Shown in pieces: positions 61,152 to 62,000 of a stretch of 62,000 nt of DNA (positions are counted from its first letter, which is position 1; every line of letters begins with the position of its first letter). This DNA comes from Tubiluchus corallicola. Lineage: Eukaryota > Priapulida > Priapulimorpha > Priapulimorphida > Tubiluchidae. The position numbers were made by a program, and so were the translations under genes. Under the pieces are notes generated by a model that made no database searches, was not told where the DNA came from, and saw nothing but the letters and a program-made list of their open reading frames with translations. The DNA is taken from contig JAQGDQ010000267.1 in NCBI GenBank assembly GCA_030141605.1, positions 1-62,000 on the forward strand, read 5' to 3'.

Positions 61152-62000
61152 CTGAAAAATTTGACAACAAAACCTTTTTTTGAACTGCGTTGTTTTATTC
61201 CAAAAACACCATATGATTACAGTAAAAAATAAATGGATTAAAAACATAGCAAATTATCTAGAAATAGCAATCCCAAGTTTAATTTGAAAAGAATGTCATT
61301 TCTTTAGATATATAACTATTTTACCTTCTTGACGATATAAGTTTTAAATGCTTTTAGTCTCATTTTTGCATAAGGTAGTTTTATTAATTTTAATGTAACT
61401 TTAGTCATTGTAAATATTTTAATTGTACGCTTTTATGGTTTTTATTATGCTGAAATTATCAACTAATGAAAAATACATAACCTAAACTTGATGGACTTCT
61501 ATTAAAAGGTAAATACTAAATTTTCCCTTAAAAGATTCAAACTAGATATTAATTTGAATCCAATAAATAAAAATAATATGTGTTATTAAAAATGTGAAAC
61601 TTTGTATTCTATACTACTTTGCTATCTGACCTGTCTGGTTTCATCTGACCTGTTCTGTGTATTCTTAGCCTTTTTAAAACTAGTCATAAATTTAAACCAT
61701 TTCAATTGAATAATAACTAATTAGGTATTGCGAAAAGAGGTTCTCTTTATTCTTTAAAGTAGTAAATACTACTCAATATATATAATACAAAATCTCACAT
61801 TATTAACAGTACAACTGATTGAATTCATAGCTCACAACCCAGCATGCACCAAAGGCATAGAATAAAAATGGTTTTACAATGCATTCTCATGGTAAATAAT
61901 GTTTATTTAACTAAATTCCTGATTTCTGATCTGCTAGTTCTTTATGTAGTTTCACAACGTGCATTTTCACAACAAGCATTAATGGAACTAGTTAAAATTT
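61152..62000. other. AT-rich DNA at the right edge (receptor intron)
   Basis: I see no further exon. The first listed receptor exon has a good acceptor (TTTTTCAG) at its 5' side, so this is intron and the rest of the gene lies outside. Confidence 0.5.

Overview
The window is AT-rich nuclear DNA of an invertebrate animal. Spliced genes with small exons, GT-AG introns, microsatellites and abundant Ty3/gypsy, CR1/L2-like LINE and DNA-transposon relics exclude a bacterium. Domain content (sepiapterin reductase, MCM2, an Ig/FN3 membrane receptor) says metazoan. An early-branching marine invertebrate such as a sponge or cnidarian would fit, but I cannot fix the phylum from sequence alone.

Layout. 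1-10,280: mostly non-coding, with (GA)n microsatellites, a tRNA-Thr-like pseudogene and a CCAAT-box/donor-site candidate first exon near 1.5-1.7 kb. 10,289-11,275 (+): an F-box/leucine-rich-repeat protein. 12.5-23.2 kb: a graveyard of at least three Ty3/gypsy-type LTR elements (RT fragment, RNase H + integrase, gag), inverted and tandemly amplified LTR pieces, and a LINE, all broken. 25,389-27,922 (-): complete three-exon sepiapterin reductase, last enzyme of tetrahydrobiopterin synthesis. 28.7-30.9 kb (+): a CR1-like LINE carrying a PHD finger, missing most of its reverse transcriptase. 33,077-44,712 (+): 15 exons of MCM2, the replicative helicase subunit, all with consistent phase; a possible E2F-type promoter lies at 31.44 kb. 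Its introns carry a 730-bp pogo/Tigger-like transposon, a 5S rRNA-like fragment and a copy of a dispersed repeat. 47,047-61,151 (-): 3' part of a very large single-pass receptor gene (11 exons, 2,230 codons in the window, 5' end beyond the right edge).

The item most worth a second look is this receptor. It has an FN3 region, about five Ig-like domains, one transmembrane helix, and a roughly 1,540-residue cytoplasmic tail built of three unrelated tandem-repeat families with no catalytic domain that I recognise. Every exon junction I could verify from the FN3 exon to the tail fits in frame, and nearly all are phase 1. MCM2 and sepiapterin reductase are ordinary housekeeping genes; nothing suggests that the neighbouring genes form a functional cluster.
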